A DNA stretch of 55,455 nucleotides from Bacteroidota bacterium (GTDB lineage Bacteria; Bacteroidota; Ignavibacteria; Ignavibacteriales; Ignavibacteriaceae). Position 1 is the first letter of the stretch. The number at the start of each line of letters is the position of its first letter. The DNA lies in NCBI GenBank assembly GCA_021813585.1, contig JAKAJV010000067.1, positions 1-55,455 of the forward strand, read 5' to 3'. The notes under the pieces were generated by a model. The model was not told where the DNA came from, ran no database searches, and saw only the letters and a program-made list of their open reading frames with translations. The translations under genes were made by a program, and so were the position numbers. Positions 36,403 through 45,494 of the stretch are shown here, in pieces.

Positions 36403-36972
36403 ATGGGAACACCTATGGAAAGAAATATAAAAATACTCAAAAGGGAAAGCACGGCTTTGCTTTTAATAGATATACAGGAAAAAATCCTGAAAGTAATGCA
36501 CAGCCAGGACCAGGTTGTAAACAATTCATTAAAGCTTATTAAAGGTTTTAAGGTTTTAAATCTGCCTATCTTTTACACCGAACAATACCCGAAGGGCCTC
36601 GGCACAACGGCAGAGCCTCTTTTAAAAGAATTGGAAGGATTAAGTCCCATTCAAAAGATGAGCTTCAGCTGTTTTGGCGCGGGAAATTTATTTACTAGGT
36701 TAAGAGACAACAATGTATCGCAGATTGTAATTGCAGGAATTGAGGCACATGTATGCGTGCAGCAAACAGTACTCGATTTGCTCGCAAACGAATTCCAAGT
36801 AAACGTTGCTGCGGATTCAATTTCATCGCGCAGCGAAATGGATTATAAAATTGCACTTGACAGGCTAAGAGACCATGGCGCTGAAATTACCACTGCAGAA
36901 TCGATATTGTTTGAATTACTTACCTACAGCGGTACCGATGAATTTAAGGAAATATCAAAGATAGTTAAATAG
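36403..36972 (+). CDS. Isochorismatase-family cysteine hydrolase
   Basis: A 189-residue hydrolase with the family triad Asp23 (LLLIDIQEK), Lys85 (PIQKMSFSCFG) and Cys118 (GIEAHVCVQQTVLDL), and the cis-peptide segment preceding the Cys. Members hydrolyse amides such as nicotinamide or are uncharacterised hydrolases. The ribosome site AAAGGAG is 6 nt before ATG. It is probably cotranscribed with the C39-like gene; no terminator separates them. The next 296 bp are AT-rich and without a visible gene. Confidence 0.9.
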   Translation: MGTPMERNIKILKRESTALLLIDIQEKILKVMHSQDQVVNNSLKLIKGFKVLNLPIFYTEQYPKGLGTTAEPLLKELEGLSPIQKMSFSCFGAGNLFTRLRDNNVSQIVIAGIEAHVCVQQTVLDLLANEFQVNVAADSISSRSEMDYKIALDRLRDHGAEITTAESILFELLTYSGTDEFKEISKIVK

Positions 36973-37268
36973 CTATCCGGCTTATTCATTCCACCGAATA
37001 GATTGGATAATATTATCCATTGGTTTTTCTTTGAGCAAATCTTTTTTAAGATATATTTTAAGAAAGATGTTACATTTTATTACACCTGCCGAATTAATAT
37101 CCGGGAAATTATTACTGATTTTAAAGGTAAAAATTACCTGGGGCATTCTACATATTTATAAAACAGTTTAAATAATTAAACTATTTTATCTGGCACAATC
37201 ATTGTTCTGTTAAGCAAAAGTTAATTAATTACTTTAATAAAATTAAAATTTATAAAAGGGATAAAATT

Positions 37269-37814
37269 ATGAAAAAAATATTTTTAACCTTTGCAGTAGC
37301 CGGTTTATTCTTATTCGGATGTTCCGATGTTGGAGTTAATCCGAATGTTCCCGCAAACTCAAGCTCCACCAACACCACACTAAGTAAAAAAGGCTCCTCT
37401 CACAGCAACTCCCCATTTTCTGTTACTGAAACAATTAATGGAGAAGTAGGTGGAACTATAACCTTAAACCAAATCAAAAAGTCAGAATTTGTATCTGCAA
37501 GCGTTTTCTTTCCTCCTCATTCCTTTAGTGGAACCCAGACCATAACAATGACGGTTGACCCTTCGTCTGCATCCGTAACTTTTTATCCTCATATCGTCTT
37601 TAATAACCGTGTAGATTTTAATCTTACATTCCTAGGGTTGGACTTAAAGAACTTAGGACTGACTTCTGGCAAAGTAGATTTTTATTTTGAAGCAGATGAC
37701 GGCTCACTTACTTTGGTTAAAAACAACGGAGTATCTGTTGATATTAAGTTAGGGCTTTTAGCTGTAAAGAACGCCGGTCTATATCATTTTTCCAGATATA
37801 TCTTTGCTAAATAA
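37269..37814 (+). CDS. Lipoprotein of unknown function
   Basis: A 181-residue protein with a lipoprotein signal, lipobox LFGC at residues 15-18, followed by a Ser/Asn/Thr-rich linker and a beta-rich domain (GGTITLNQIKKSEFVSASVFFPP, SSASVTFYPHIVFNNRVDF). It seems complete. I do not recognise the family. It stands alone, with a long AT-rich upstream region, and precedes a TPR gene by ~50 bp on the same strand. Confidence 0.75.
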   Translation: MKKIFLTFAVAGLFLFGCSDVGVNPNVPANSSSTNTTLSKKGSSHSNSPFSVTETINGEVGGTITLNQIKKSEFVSASVFFPPHSFSGTQTITMTVDPSSASVTFYPHIVFNNRVDFNLTFLGLDLKNLGLTSGKVDFYFEADDGSLTLVKNNGVSVDIKLGLLAVKNAGLYHFSRYIFAK

Positions 37815-37863
37815 GTAAAAGATAAAAAAATCTCTATCAATTTATAATTTCTTTTTAACATAT

Positions 37864-39120
37864 TTGAATGGTTGGACTGCTGTGGATTCATTAAATGAGA
37901 AAAGAAAAATACTTATTGAGGATATACTAAAGCGATTTTTTAGCAAGTACGAAGTAAAGCAGTTCTCGGAAAATTTCTTGGCACAAAAGTACAAGCTAAA
38001 ATTAAGCGGCATTAAATCCTTAGATAAAGAACAAATTGAATATGATATTAAGCAGAATTCAAAGATCAATGCGCAGATTGACCTGTTAATTACCTACGCC
38101 GAAACCAGGCTACCCAAGGAAAAATTCCTTGAGCTGCTTTTGCTTTTAGGGCAGTATTCAATTACCTACGGAGAATTCTTCACAGCAATCGATATCCATG
38201 AAAAAATAGTTAAGGAAACCAAAGGTCTTGAAGAGTTTACAAATTTTACCGCATCTGCTATTCTTGCATTAGGCGAAATTTACAGCCGCCAGGCGTTGTG
38301 GGATCTAAGCTTCAAATATATAAAGCAAGCTTACGATATGTATGAAAAAACGAATGACCCTAAAGGATGTGCAAGCTGTGAAAACCTGCTCGGAACTATC
38401 TACGGTGACTTTGGAGACTTAAAGAGCGCAAGGGACCATTTTGAAAAAAGTCTAGGCTGGCTGGAAAACGTTCCCGACACTTACCAGAAGGGAAAGCTCG
38501 AAATAAACCTTGGGATAATAAATAATATGCTTGGCGATTATGAGGCTGCACTATCCTACTACAGACGATCTCTTGTTAATTTCGAAAAGCTGCGCGATCT
38601 AAAAAGAATAGTGGAGATCAGGCATAATATCGGAATGCTCTACACAAAAAAGAGACAGCTTAGCCTAGCCATAAAGGAATTCGACAGGTGCATCTCAATT
38701 GCAATGCAAACCGGGTACCTTTCCTCGGTAGGACTAGCATATTTGAGCAAGGCATATATTTATACAGAGCAAAAAGATTTTTATGTAGCCGAAGCCTTTG
38801 CGGATAAGGCTCTCGATATCTGCAGGAAGATAAATGACAAGCTGTCCGTAGCCGATCTTTATAAAATAAAGGGGGTAATTTTCAAGCATCAAAAAAAATA
38901 CACTATGGCGGAAGACTATTTGCTTACTAGCCTGCGGCTAAACAAAGAATTAAAGAATCAGCTTAACGAGTCGGAAACAGCGGTGGAATTAGGCAAGCTG
39001 TACAAAGAGCTTAATAGAACCGAAGACAGCGCAAGATATTTCAAAATAGCACTAAAATACTATAAAAAAATAAATTCCTCGGTAGAAACGGAAAGGGTTA
39101 AGGAAATAATACAAGTATAA
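37864..39120 (+). CDS. Tetratricopeptide-repeat protein
   Basis: A 418-residue soluble protein of repeated helical hairpins. About six to eight TPR units run from about 90 to the C-terminus (for example ALGEIYSRQALWDLSFKYIKQAYDMYEK and YEAALSYYRRSLVNFEKL). No catalytic or DNA-binding domain is evident. The frame starts at TTG 37864; GTG at 37882 is an alternative. Neither has a clear ribosome site, so the start is uncertain. It is upstream of a histidine kinase/NtrC pair by 142 bp and could feed that system by protein contacts. Confidence 0.78.
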   Translation: MNGWTAVDSLNEKRKILIEDILKRFFSKYEVKQFSENFLAQKYKLKLSGIKSLDKEQIEYDIKQNSKINAQIDLLITYAETRLPKEKFLELLLLLGQYSITYGEFFTAIDIHEKIVKETKGLEEFTNFTASAILALGEIYSRQALWDLSFKYIKQAYDMYEKTNDPKGCASCENLLGTIYGDFGDLKSARDHFEKSLGWLENVPDTYQKGKLEINLGIINNMLGDYEAALSYYRRSLVNFEKLRDLKRIVEIRHNIGMLYTKKRQLSLAIKEFDRCISIAMQTGYLSSVGLAYLSKAYIYTEQKDFYVAEAFADKALDICRKINDKLSVADLYKIKGVIFKHQKKYTMAEDYLLTSLRLNKELKNQLNESETAVELGKLYKELNRTEDSARYFKIALKYYKKINSSVETERVKEIIQV

Positions 39121-39262
39121 AACATTTAGCTTCACTTCTTAAACTCCATTCATAAATAATTTTGGTCAAAGCGAAATAATTATCCCTCAATAATAAGCTT
39201 ATATTAGTTTTTGTTTTTTTTTCGAATTTTAATTATCTATCACATGGAAAATTCGAATAAAT

Positions 39263-41098
39263 ATGTTTAGAACGTTATTTACAACGCTGCGCGCAAAAAT
39301 TTTGGCAGGATACGTAGTAGTCATTATCATAATGATCTGCGTAATGATCTGGAGCTTATACAATTTTAACAGGTTAAACGAATCTTACCGGTCACTTATT
39401 TCCCAAAACTTTTCCAGTATAATTGCAGCCGATAACATGGTAAGGGCCCTAGACAACCAGGTAAATGCGCTGTTCCTAATATTCAGCAAAGAGAATCCCG
39501 TCTTGGGCAACAGCCAGTTTCAGGACGCTAAACAAGATTTTTTTTATTGGCTTGATTATGCCCGCTCCGCAGCAACTACATCCGATGAACTTGCTATACT
39601 GGACAGCTTGAACAGCCAGTACAGTATATTCCGAACCGAAGTAAACTTTTTAATAAATATTTCTCTTAACTATCCCGCTAATGTTAAGCACGAGGATGAA
39701 TATCAGAAATCGATAAACCTGATTTCCAAAATAAAAGCAAAGTGTTATCAGCTGTTCGCAACAAACCACGATTTTATTAAGAGAGCCGAGGTAAGCGTTC
39801 AGTCTATTACAAGGATTGCCGCATTTACCATGCTGTTCCTGGCCATACTGGGCATTGTGCTAAGCCTGGTCTTCAGCACAAAGTTCTCCAAGTTTATAGT
39901 TAAGCCAGTAAAAGACCTTACCAGGTCGGTAAAGCGAATTTCGGCAGGAAACTTCGATCAATTAATACAGTCGGAAGACTCGGACGAAATCGGAATACTT
40001 GCCGATGAATTCAACAGCATGATGGGAAGGCTGAAAAGGTATGAGAAGCTTAACATCAACAAAATTCTTTACGAAAAGAGGAAATCCGAAATTATAATCG
40101 AAAGCATAAACGACCCGGTGCTTATTGTAGATGCCGAGCTAAAAATACTTCTGGTTAATAATGCTTTCAATAACGAATTCGGCGAAGTAGCTCCCGAATA
40201 TACTCACCTTGATGAAGTAATTAAAGATGAATCGGTTTTTGAAAACATAAAGTCTTTCGTATCCGGAAAATCTACTGCAAGCCAGGAAAACCTTTACCAG
40301 CTTACCGATAACAACGGAAGCATAAGATATTTTAAATTAAGGTATTCAATAATAAATTTACCCGAAATAGATATTAACACCGCGCTTATAGTATTCAGCG
40401 ATATTACAAAATATAAAGAGCTTGAAATTTTAAAATCGGAATTCGTAGCCAAGGTTTCCCACGAACTAAAGACACCGTTAACATCTATGGGTATGGCTGT
40501 TGGAATAATGAATGACGGCGTAGCCGGTCATCTTACCGAAAAGCAAAAGGAACTTATCTCCTCAATGAGAGATGACTATGACAGGCTGAACCGTATGGTT
40601 AAAGATATTCTGGAATTGTCGAGGATCGAATCCGGCGGCATCAAGCTTCAGTTCGAAAAAATAGAAGTGAACGATCTTCTGCGGGAATGCGTTAAGACGT
40701 ATGCCCTTCAGTCCGAAGAGAAAGGAATAAACCTTGCATTCCTGCCTGCGGAAGAACGCATATATATAACAGCCGATCACCATTATCTCTTGAATGCAAT
40801 AGGCAACTTTGTAGGGAACTCCATTAAATTTACACCCAAGGGCGGAGAGATAACAATTTCTACAGAGAAAAAAGCGGCCGGTTTAACAATAACAATTTCC
40901 GATAACGGACCGGGTATAGATCCGGAATATCTTGATAAAATTTTCGATAAGTTTGTACAAGTAAGCGGTAGCCGTCCCGGCAGCGTTGGATTGGGTTTAA
41001 CAATCGCAAAAGAAATAATCGACCTTCACAACGGTTCCATAAATGTTTGGAGTAAGCCTGGCCAGGGCAGCAGATTTGAAATAACATTACCGGTATAA
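39263..41098 (+). CDS. HAMP-PAS sensor histidine kinase (pair with NtrC-type regulator)
   Basis: A 611-residue kinase. TM1 is at about 12-35, then a helical periplasmic domain and TM2 at about 184-206. HAMP spans 207-262, and PAS about 275-385. HisKA has His400 in VAKVSHELKTPLTSMG. The ATPase domain shows GNFVGNSIKFTPKGG, DNGPGIDPEYLDKIFDKF and GSVGLGLTIAKEI. Its architecture matches the kinase at 12541-14379, suggesting a shared ancestry. Only 3 bp separate it from the response regulator, so they form a two-component pair. The signal is unknown. Confidence 0.92.
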   Translation: MFRTLFTTLRAKILAGYVVVIIIMICVMIWSLYNFNRLNESYRSLISQNFSSIIAADNMVRALDNQVNALFLIFSKENPVLGNSQFQDAKQDFFYWLDYARSAATTSDELAILDSLNSQYSIFRTEVNFLINISLNYPANVKHEDEYQKSINLISKIKAKCYQLFATNHDFIKRAEVSVQSITRIAAFTMLFLAILGIVLSLVFSTKFSKFIVKPVKDLTRSVKRISAGNFDQLIQSEDSDEIGILADEFNSMMGRLKRYEKLNINKILYEKRKSEIIIESINDPVLIVDAELKILLVNNAFNNEFGEVAPEYTHLDEVIKDESVFENIKSFVSGKSTASQENLYQLTDNNGSIRYFKLRYSIINLPEIDINTALIVFSDITKYKELEILKSEFVAKVSHELKTPLTSMGMAVGIMNDGVAGHLTEKQKELISSMRDDYDRLNRMVKDILELSRIESGGIKLQFEKIEVNDLLRECVKTYALQSEEKGINLAFLPAEERIYITADHHYLLNAIGNFVGNSIKFTPKGGEITISTEKKAAGLTITISDNGPGIDPEYLDKIFDKFVQVSGSRPGSVGLGLTIAKEIIDLHNGSINVWSKPGQGSRFEITLPV

Positions 41099-41101
41099 AA
41101 A

Positions 41102-42430
41102 ATGAGCAAAGGCAAAGTTCTTGTAATTGACGACGAAATAAACATTCTAAAAGTAATTGAGCTTTCTTTAAGTTCCCAAAACTTCCTGCCGGAAATTTTC
41201 AGCAATCCTATTGATGCTTTGAAGCGTGCACAGGAAATTTATTTTGATCTGGCTTTCATTGATCTTAAGATGGAGCCGATAGACGGGCTGCAAACACTGG
41301 CCCGTCTAAAGACTATTTCTCCCGATACCACTTCCGTCTTGATGACTGCCCACGGCTCTATTGAAACTGCTGTTGAGGCAATTAAAGGCGGAGCTTACGA
41401 TTATATAACAAAGCCGTTCACACACAAGGAATTCATTCATCTAGCTGACAGAGTCTTTGAGCATCATATATTGTTAAAAGAGGTTAAGGGATTGCGAGAG
41501 CAGGTTGAAGAAGACTATGTGTACGGAGAAATAATCTCTCACAACTTCCAGATGCGCGAAATCTTAAAGCTGAGCAAGGATATTTCGGACAGCGACATAC
41601 CCGTATTAATCGAGGGTGAAAGCGGAACCGGCAAGGAAATGCTCGCACGGTATATTCACTCAAACAGTAAGAGAAGCGGGGGCCCGTTCGTCCCTGTAAA
41701 CTGCGCGGCTATACCGGAAAGCCTTTTTGAAAGCGAAGTGTTCGGGCACGTAAAAGGCTCGTTTACCGGCGCAACAAAAGATAGAATAGGCAGGTTTGAA
41801 ATGGCCGACCAGGGAACCGTCTTTCTGGACGAAGTAGGCGAAATTTCCAAGGCTATGCAGGTTAAGCTTTTAAGATTTCTTCAGAGCATGGAGTTTGAGC
41901 GCGTTGGTGAAAGCATTACACGCAAGATAAATGTAAGGATATTAAGCGCCACAAACAGAAACATAGATGAAGATATTAAGAACGGCGAACTAAGGGAAGA
42001 CTTTTACTACAGGCTAAGCGGTGTAAGGGTTAAGCTACCTCCCCTTCGGGAAAGAAAGGAGGATATCCCTTACCTGGCAGAATATTTTATAACGAAGCAC
42101 TCACCCGAATCAGCATTAAATATTCCCCCTGAGACGTTAAAGCAGTTAAATGAATATTCCTGGCCGGGAAATATCCGCGAGCTGGAGAACGTAATAAACA
42201 GAGCAATCGTTTTGGCGAAAGACCAGGTTATAAAGCCGGAATATTTACCAAGTGAACTTAACAGTGACGGCAATAAAAATTTTGCTTCTCTTATGCCGAC
42301 TCTTAGTGAAATTGAAAGGAATTATATTATCAGCGTTTTAAAATCCCACCCAAATCCCAGGGAAGCGGCGCAGATTCTAGGAATTTCTCTAACAACCCTC
42401 TGGCGTAAAAGAAAAGAATACAAGATTTAG
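41102..42430 (+). CDS. Sigma-54-dependent response regulator, NtrC family
   Basis: A 442-residue regulator with a receiver (Asp54 in LAFIDLKMEP), AAA+ domain and Fis-type HTH (NPREAAQILGISLTTLWRKR). Walker A is GESGTGKE and Walker B FLDEVGEI. The sigma-54 loop reads GSFTGA instead of the usual GAFTGA; some natural activators carry Ser here, so it is likely functional. It follows the kinase by 3 bp. The next operon (exbB onward) is preceded by three palindromic repeats and a sigma-54-like promoter, a plausible target. Confidence 0.92.
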   Translation: MSKGKVLVIDDEINILKVIELSLSSQNFLPEIFSNPIDALKRAQEIYFDLAFIDLKMEPIDGLQTLARLKTISPDTTSVLMTAHGSIETAVEAIKGGAYDYITKPFTHKEFIHLADRVFEHHILLKEVKGLREQVEEDYVYGEIISHNFQMREILKLSKDISDSDIPVLIEGESGTGKEMLARYIHSNSKRSGGPFVPVNCAAIPESLFESEVFGHVKGSFTGATKDRIGRFEMADQGTVFLDEVGEISKAMQVKLLRFLQSMEFERVGESITRKINVRILSATNRNIDEDIKNGELREDFYYRLSGVRVKLPPLRERKEDIPYLAEYFITKHSPESALNIPPETLKQLNEYSWPGNIRELENVINRAIVLAKDQVIKPEYLPSELNSDGNKNFASLMPTLSEIERNYIISVLKSHPNPREAAQILGISLTTLWRKRKEYKI

Positions 42431-42439
42431 CCCGAATTC

Positions 42440-42539
42440 TTTCAAAACGAAATTTCCCGGCATATATCAATTTCATTTTGAAATCACCTTAATCCATTAA
42501 ATTAAAACAAGTTGGTTTTCGGACATTTCATTTTGAAAT
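42440..42539. promoter_or_regulatory. Three ATTTC-N5-GAAAT inverted repeats
   Basis: Copies are TTTCAAAACGAAA (42440-42452) and two identical 15-mers ATTTCATTTTGAAAT at 42470-42484 and 42525-42539. They lie 105-220 bp upstream of a sigma-54-like promoter, the normal location of enhancer sites for an NtrC-type protein. The regulator gene ends just before them. They are the most likely binding sites for it, by inference. Confidence 0.55.
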
Positions 42540-42643
42540 TTAATTTTCAATTCCGGCTTACCCTGCTAAAATTCGGTTCTAATTATCTGCTTGTTTTATT
42601 GCAGAATGAGAGTTTTGAATTCAGTTAACGAAGAATGTATGCC

Positions 42644-42659
42644 CGGCATGACCTTTGTG
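42644..42659 (+). promoter_or_regulatory. Candidate sigma-54 promoter of the exbB2 operon
   Basis: CGGCATGACCTTTGTG keeps the GG of the -24 element and TTG of the -12 element at the right spacing, but has C for the first T and GT for GC. The candidate at 20882 carries the same GT variant. It lies 65 bp upstream of the first ATG. Confidence 0.4.
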
Positions 42660-42723
42660 TAAAATTCAACGTTTAACTAATTGAACAATAATTAATTTTA
42701 AACAAAATGGAGTTATATAACCA

Positions 42724-43503
42724 ATGAAACAATCTGTGTTTATCACAATCCTCATCGTAGTAGCTTTTGCTATAGCATTTGCAATTTATATGTACGTTTT
42801 CGGTAACCCTGCCAACTTTGCCGACGGCGTTGGACGCGAGCAGCCTCTTGCCGGAAATCTTTTAGGCACAATTTATACCGGCGGTCCCTTAGTAGTTCTC
42901 TTACTCATGCTTTCAATTATGGATGTTGCAATTATTTTTGAAAGAATGTTTTCCCTGAAAAAAGCAGGCGGAAAAAGATCCACTGCCTCTTTCTTCAAAG
43001 ATGTAATTTCCTACCTTGATAACAGCGATTATGATGCTGCTATTGAAGCTTGCGATAAACAAAGAGGATCGGTTGCCAACGTAATTAAAGCTTCCCTCTC
43101 CAGATACCAAGAATTGAATTCAAAAGACAGAAAAGTTGAAGCAGAGAAACAGCTACAGGAAGTACAAAGAGCCGTTGAAGAAGCTTCTATGCTCGAAACA
43201 CCTTTATTGGAAAAGAATTTAATTGCACTCTCAACTATAGCCTCTATCGCTACTATGGTCGGCCTTTTAGGAACAGTTATAGGAATGATTAGAGCATTTG
43301 CAGCAATGGCTAGAGCCGGCGCACCGGATGCTATTCAGCTTGCTATCGGCATCTCCGAAGCATTGGTAAATACCGCAGGCGGTCTTATCACTGCTATTAT
43401 GGGTATTGTTGCCTACAATTACTTTGTTAATAAAGTAGATAATTTCAACTATTCGGTAGACGAAGCCAGCTATAACGTAATTCAAATTCTAAAATCGAAA
43501 TAA
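42724..43503 (+). CDS. exbB: ExbB/TolQ/MotA-family proton channel (system 2)
   Basis: A 259-residue protein with an N-terminal helix (residues 5-25), a second helix around 55-72 (GPLVVLLLMLSIMDVAIIFE) and the conserved pair LIALSTIASIATMVGLLGTVIGMI and IGISEALVNTAGGLITAIMGIVAYN. Compared with system 1 it has one more N-terminal helix. It heads a run of six genes on one strand with 1-22 bp gaps. AATGGAG lies 10 nt before ATG. Confidence 0.92.
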   Translation: MKQSVFITILIVVAFAIAFAIYMYVFGNPANFADGVGREQPLAGNLLGTIYTGGPLVVLLLMLSIMDVAIIFERMFSLKKAGGKRSTASFFKDVISYLDNSDYDAAIEACDKQRGSVANVIKASLSRYQELNSKDRKVEAEKQLQEVQRAVEEASMLETPLLEKNLIALSTIASIATMVGLLGTVIGMIRAFAAMARAGAPDAIQLAIGISEALVNTAGGLITAIMGIVAYNYFVNKVDNFNYSVDEASYNVIQILKSK

Positions 43504-43515
43504 TGGTGCTAAACA

Positions 43516-43986
43516 ATGGCAACAATTAAAAAGAAAAGATTGAGTGTAAGAATAGACATGACTCCCCTTGTGGATGTCGCGTTCCTTCTGCTTACATTCT
43601 TTATGATGACAACACAATTTCAACCGCCTGAAAAAGTTAAGATTGAAGTCCCGGCTTCACACTCTGCTTTTAAACTCCCGGAATCGGATGTAATGACAAT
43701 TTACATCGATAAGGACGGACAAATATTTATGGGTGTAGACGGCCAGGCTTTAATGTCTCAATTATTCGGGCAGGGTGCAAAATTGCAGAAACAGGTTCAG
43801 GTTAAACTGGATAATCTTGCGGATCTTTTAATTCAAGCCCGTATAAGCAACCCCAAACTTAGAACCGTAGTTAAGGGCGATGTAAATGCCGATTACGGTG
43901 TGGTTGAAGATGTGATGAATATTTTGCAAAAAACACAAATTACAAGGTTTGCTATGATAACAAACCAAATAATTGATAAAAAATAA
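43516..43986 (+). CDS. exbD: ExbD/TolR-family protein, first of two (system 2)
   Basis: A 156-residue protein with a conserved N-terminal helix VRIDMTPLVDVAFLLLTFFMMTTQF including the proton-relay Asp, followed by a periplasmic ExbD domain (VMTIYIDKDGQIFMG, RTVVKGDVNADYGVVEDVMNILQ). A tandem ExbD arrangement with the next gene is a regular feature of Bacteroidota TonB loci and suggests a hetero-oligomeric stalk. Confidence 0.92.
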   Translation: MATIKKKRLSVRIDMTPLVDVAFLLLTFFMMTTQFQPPEKVKIEVPASHSAFKLPESDVMTIYIDKDGQIFMGVDGQALMSQLFGQGAKLQKQVQVKLDNLADLLIQARISNPKLRTVVKGDVNADYGVVEDVMNILQKTQITRFAMITNQIIDKK

Positions 43987-44004
43987 TTATAGAGGATTTT
44001 TAAT

Positions 44005-44508
44005 ATGGCTGGAGCTGATGTTGGCGGCGGTGATCATGGTGGAAAGAAAAAAGGTAAAAAGAAACACGCTAAGAAACGCCAGGGCGTTAGAGTAGACATG
44101 ACGCCCATGGTGGACGTTGCGTTTCTGTTACTTACTTTCTTCATGCTTACAACCGTTATGAGAAAGCAACAAACTCTGGAAATCAACTTGCCACCGAATA
44201 ACGAAACAAAAGTTGATATTGCAGAGTCTAATTTATTGACGATTCTTGTAAATCAAGATGACTCGGTTTTTTACAGTACTGGAACTGAAAAACCTCAACC
44301 GATAGTATTTAACAGCTTAGAGAATTATCTTCTGAAACAAGCTGCTCAAAATTCCAAGCTGGTTATACTTTTAAAATTCGACCGGAAAAGCAAGTACCAT
44401 ATGATGGTTGACGTTATAGATAAACTAAATCTTGCCAAGTTGCAGAGGTTTTCAATAGCTCCAATGACTGACGCAGATAAGAAACTATTGCCTCAGGCAT
44501 CATCTTAA
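44005..44508 (+). CDS. exbD: ExbD/TolR-family protein, second of two (system 2)
   Basis: A 167-residue paralogue of the preceding gene. It has a Gly/Lys-rich cytoplasmic N-terminus (residues 1-30, GGGDHGGKKKGKKKHAKK), then GVRVDMTPMVDVAFLLLTFFMLTT with the conserved Asp, and the ExbD fold. The poly-basic extension is absent from its partner. It is 18 bp after the first exbD and 17 bp before tonB. Confidence 0.92.
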   Translation: MAGADVGGGDHGGKKKGKKKHAKKRQGVRVDMTPMVDVAFLLLTFFMLTTVMRKQQTLEINLPPNNETKVDIAESNLLTILVNQDDSVFYSTGTEKPQPIVFNSLENYLLKQAAQNSKLVILLKFDRKSKYHMMVDVIDKLNLAKLQRFSIAPMTDADKKLLPQASS

Positions 44509-44525
44509 TAGAAGGAAAATTTAAA

Positions 44526-45275
44526 ATGAGTAACAATGCAATAGCAATTGAAAATACAGCGCCGCAGTACGGAGCCTTTGAGCTTAAGAAGCTTTATCCG
44601 AGGAACTTCGGGATGGGACTTACCATTGCTGTACTTATTCACCTCTTTCTTATTGGCTCATATATTTTTATCCAATCTATTACAAAAGAAGATGATAATA
44701 ATATTGCAACCGTAAGAATATTAAAGTACAGCGAAATAGGTCCGCCTCCTTCACTGGATAAAAACGTAGCCCAACAGCTTGCTGTTAGTGCGCCGGCAAT
44801 TAAGCCGAACATAGGCATTCCTAAACCTGTTCCCGATGCCGAAGCGCCTAAGGAACAAACAATAGCTACACAGGCCGAAATGAACCAGGTAGCTGCACCG
44901 ATAGGCGAAGGCACAGGCGGAGGCGTTAAGATAACACAGGATTTAAAGGTAGAAGCTCCTAAGGACAACAGCGACATGCCGGATATGAACGCATTTATAC
45001 CCGTGGAAAAAAGCCCGGAAGTTGTAAAGGGAGTTCAACCAGTCTATCCCGATCTTGCAAAAAGAGCAGGGATTGAAGGAACCGTATACGTTAAAATCCT
45101 TGTCAGCAAGGAAGGCAAGCCTTTAAAGGCGGTTGTTATAAAAAGCGATTCGGAAGTATTTAACAAACCGGCTGTAGACGCCGCAATGCAGTTTGTATTT
45201 ACACCTGCAATTCAGCATAAGGCGCCTGTTATGGTTTGGGTTGTGGTTCCGTTTAGGTTTAAATTAAACAACTAG
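44526..45275 (+). CDS. tonB: TonB-family energy transducer (system 2)
   Basis: A 249-residue protein with a cytoplasmic start, one membrane helix (MGLTIAVLIHLFLIGSYIF, about 30-50), a periplasmic linker and a C-terminal TonB domain (VVKGVQPVYPDLAKRAGIEGTVYVKILV...VVPFRFKLNN). The YP-x-x-A-x-x-x-G-IEGTV pattern is the family hallmark. It completes the exbB-exbD-exbD-tonB set. Confidence 0.93.
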   Translation: MSNNAIAIENTAPQYGAFELKKLYPRNFGMGLTIAVLIHLFLIGSYIFIQSITKEDDNNIATVRILKYSEIGPPPSLDKNVAQQLAVSAPAIKPNIGIPKPVPDAEAPKEQTIATQAEMNQVAAPIGEGTGGGVKITQDLKVEAPKDNSDMPDMNAFIPVEKSPEVVKGVQPVYPDLAKRAGIEGTVYVKILVSKEGKPLKAVVIKSDSEVFNKPAVDAAMQFVFTPAIQHKAPVMVWVVVPFRFKLNN

Positions 45276-45298
45276 TTAAAATCGGGAAAAGTTGACTG

Positions 45299-45493
45299 AT
45301 GAACATCATGAAATATATTGCATACGTGGTTGCTGCCCTGTTCATAATGCTGGGTATCGCAATACTTTCAGGTTTGTTTATTCAAAGCAGTTTTCCTTCG
45401 CAGTTCAGAATAACAGTAGGCATAGTATTAATATTATATGGTGTATTTAGAATAGTAGCCACTTATTACAAGAAGGCTGAAAAACCCGAATGA
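45299..45493 (+). CDS. Small two-helix membrane protein in the TonB operon
   Basis: A 64-residue protein with two hydrophobic helices (about 5-27 and 37-54) and a charged tail YKKAEKPE. ATG at 45299 or in-frame ATG 45308 could be used. It lies 23 bp after tonB and 1 bp before the PstS-like gene. Small proteins occur in this position in related operons, but I cannot name a family. Confidence 0.7.
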   Translation: MNIMKYIAYVVAALFIMLGIAILSGLFIQSSFPSQFRITVGIVLILYGVFRIVATYYKKAEKPE

Positions 45494-45494
45494 T

